DNA of 7,468 nt, from NCBI GenBank assembly GCA_013215905.1, contig JABSQI010000078.1:1-7468 (forward strand). Direction: 5' to 3'. Below are positions 6,238 through 7,468 of the stretch, in pieces (positions within the stretch are counted from its first letter, which is position 1; each line of letters opens with the position of its first letter). The position numbers and the translations under genes were made by a program. The notes beneath the pieces are model-generated. The model had not been told where the DNA came from and ran no database searches. It was given only the letters and a program-made list of their open reading frames with translations. The DNA comes from Legionellales bacterium (lineage in GTDB: Bacteria > Pseudomonadota > Gammaproteobacteria > PIVX01).

Positions 6238-7258
6238 AAATTCTTTATTAGTCACAGGAGGAGCAGGATTTATTGGCGCTAATTTTTGCCATTATTGGTG
6301 TTCAAAATATCCAGATAATCAATTAGTTGTTATAGACTCTCTAACATATGCTGCAAACAAGAATAATATATCTGATATTCCAAATATTAAGTTTTATCAT
6401 GAAGATATTAATAATTTAGATACAGTTATTGAGATAATTCAGAACTACAAAATAGATACTATAGTTCATTTTGCTGCTGATTCTCATGTGGATAATTCAA
6501 TTCAGAATCCAGATAATTTCGTAAATAATAATATATTGGGAACTTATAATTTATTAAAAGCGGCTAAAAAAACTTGGCTTGATGAAAAAACTGTTTCAGA
6601 CCATAGATTTCATCATATTTCTACTGACGAAGTCTACGGAAGTTTAGATTTTTTAGATAAACCATTTACAGAATTAACTCCCTATGATCCTAGTTCTCCA
6701 TATTCTGCAACTAAAGCAGCATCCGATCATCTGGTTAATGCTTTTCATAAAACTTTCAATTTAAATATTACTACTAGTAATTGTTCTAACAATTATGGTA
6801 AATTTCAACATCAAGAAAAATTAATTCCCAAAACAATTATAAATATCGCTAATGGTGAGCCTATCCCAGTCTATGGAGATGGCAAAAATATAAGAGATTG
6901 GATTAATGTTGATGATCATTGTCATGCTATTGATTTGATTTTACAGCATGGAACTTTAGGTAGTAAATATAATGTCGGAGGGAGTACTGAGCTAAGTAAT
7001 ATTGATTTAATTAAGCAAATTTGTGAAATAACAGATAATTTTTTAAATACCAGTGATTTGTCTAAAAAATATCCCAAATCTCCTATTTATAATGGTAAGA
7101 CTAGTGAAAGTCTAATTTGTTTTGTTAAAGATAGATTAGGGCATGATCTTAGATATGCAATTGATTACAAAAAAATTCAAGATGAAATAGGATATAAACC
7201 AAAATATAATATTAAAAATAGTATTGGTGATGTTGTCAAATGGTACCTTGGCTCTTAA
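6227..7258 (+). CDS. rfbB: dTDP-glucose 4,6-dehydratase
   Basis: 343 residues, slightly short of the usual 350-360. It is an extended short-chain dehydrogenase that uses bound NAD to convert dTDP-glucose to dTDP-4-keto-6-deoxy-glucose, the branch point for rhamnose and other deoxysugars. Visible are the NAD loop GGAGFIGANF at 11-20, HFAADSHVDNS at 81-91, the catalytic STDEVYGS at 132-139 with Asp134 and Glu135, the Tyr159-x3-Lys163 pair in PYSATKAASDH, SNCSNNYG at 184-191, PVYGDGKNIRDW at 214-225 and RLGHDLRYAID at 303-313. All active-site motifs are intact. The start ATG lies inside the end of rfbA (11-base overlap) with only a weak ribosome site, suggesting translational coupling. rfbC and rfbD, needed for rhamnose, are not between this gene and the right edge, so the final sugar is open. 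Confidence 0.97.
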   Translation: MKNRNSLLVTGGAGFIGANFCHYWCSKYPDNQLVVIDSLTYAANKNNISDIPNIKFYHEDINNLDTVIEIIQNYKIDTIVHFAADSHVDNSIQNPDNFVNNNILGTYNLLKAAKKTWLDEKTVSDHRFHHISTDEVYGSLDFLDKPFTELTPYDPSSPYSATKAASDHLVNAFHKTFNLNITTSNCSNNYGKFQHQEKLIPKTIINIANGEPIPVYGDGKNIRDWINVDDHCHAIDLILQHGTLGSKYNVGGSTELSNIDLIKQICEITDNFLNTSDLSKKYPKSPIYNGKTSESLICFVKDRLGHDLRYAIDYKKIQDEIGYKPKYNIKNSIGDVVKWYLGS

Positions 7259-7395
7259 CTAACTTAAATAGCGTTAGCTATGCCCAATAGTATACCTAAT
7301 AGTTTTAAAATTTGAACCTTATTGATATTTTTATAGCTCTAATATCTATTTACATTTATAGTAGTTGTTAAATTATATGTTCAGGATTTTTGGGA

Positions 7396-7468
7396 ATGAC
7401 AAAATATAGTGTTGTTGGATCTATTGTTTTATATAATTACAATAAACAAAGTCTAGAAAAGACTATCA
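7396..7468 (+). CDS. Probable family 2 glycosyltransferase, first 24 codons
   Basis: An ATG at 7396 with AGGA at 7383-7386 (nine bases upstream) opens a frame that runs to the window end without a stop. The visible residues include SVVGSIVLYN followed by a KQSLEKTI helix. This matches the start of GT2 glycosyltransferases, where a first beta strand of type SIVLYN leads to a helix of type LEKTI. Such enzymes transfer sugars to growing lipopolysaccharide or capsule, in keeping with rfbA-rfbB just upstream. The gap to rfbB is 137 bases, so it may be transcribed separately. Only the first strand and helix are visible, so the family is likely and the donor sugar unknown. Confidence 0.6.
   Translation, partial: MTKYSVVGSIVLYNYNKQSLEKTI

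Noticed and set aside
7268..7281. Small hairpin ATAGC-GTTA-GCTAT just after rfbB as a terminator.
   Set aside because: Only five pairs and followed by GCCCAATAG rather than a T-run.

Overview
The window is a compact, strongly AT-rich stretch of bacterial chromosome. It has a TPP riboswitch, Shine-Dalgarno sites, dTDP-rhamnose genes and an outer-membrane beta-barrel protein, so it comes from a Gram-negative (didermic) bacterium. A THI5-type pyrimidine synthase (known in Legionella), the low G+C, and a surface protein carrying a eukaryote-like Ulp1-type protease suggest a host-associated or intracellular proteobacterium, perhaps a Legionellales relative. That placement is inference; no rRNA or species marker is present.

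Left part (1-2250, minus strand) is a thiamine-biosynthesis operon read leftward. A plausible promoter at 2222-2250 leads into a clear TPP riboswitch (2131-2210). Its leader (2053-2142) shows a mutually exclusive helix pair that could hide or expose the first gene's ribosome-binding site. The genes are a THI5/NMT1-type HMP-P synthase (2048-1092), a THI4-type thiazole synthase with a cysteine at the sulfur-donor position (1107-313), and a ThiD2-domain protein running off the left edge (288-1), probably fused to ThiE. Together they would make both halves of thiamine by the single-protein route typical of fungi and plants, instead of ThiC plus ThiGSFHO.

Middle part. A divergent Nudix hydrolase (2527-2979) could be the enzyme that cleaves the THI4 product ADP-thiazole, although it lies outside the riboswitch operon. 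After an intergenic stretch with two inverted repeats comes the most unusual gene (3171-5033). It encodes a signal peptide, an intimin/invasin-like inverse-autotransporter barrel, an acidic linker, and a C-terminal domain carrying the His-Asp-Gln-Cys signature of Ulp1-like cysteine proteases. If that reading is right, a ubiquitin/SUMO-type protease is displayed on the cell surface.

Right part (5359-7468). After a 325-base AT-rich gap, rfbA (rmlA) and rfbB (rmlB) overlap and make dTDP-4-keto-6-deoxy-glucose for surface polysaccharide. They are followed by the first 24 codons of a probable family 2 glycosyltransferase, so this is the left edge of a polysaccharide locus.
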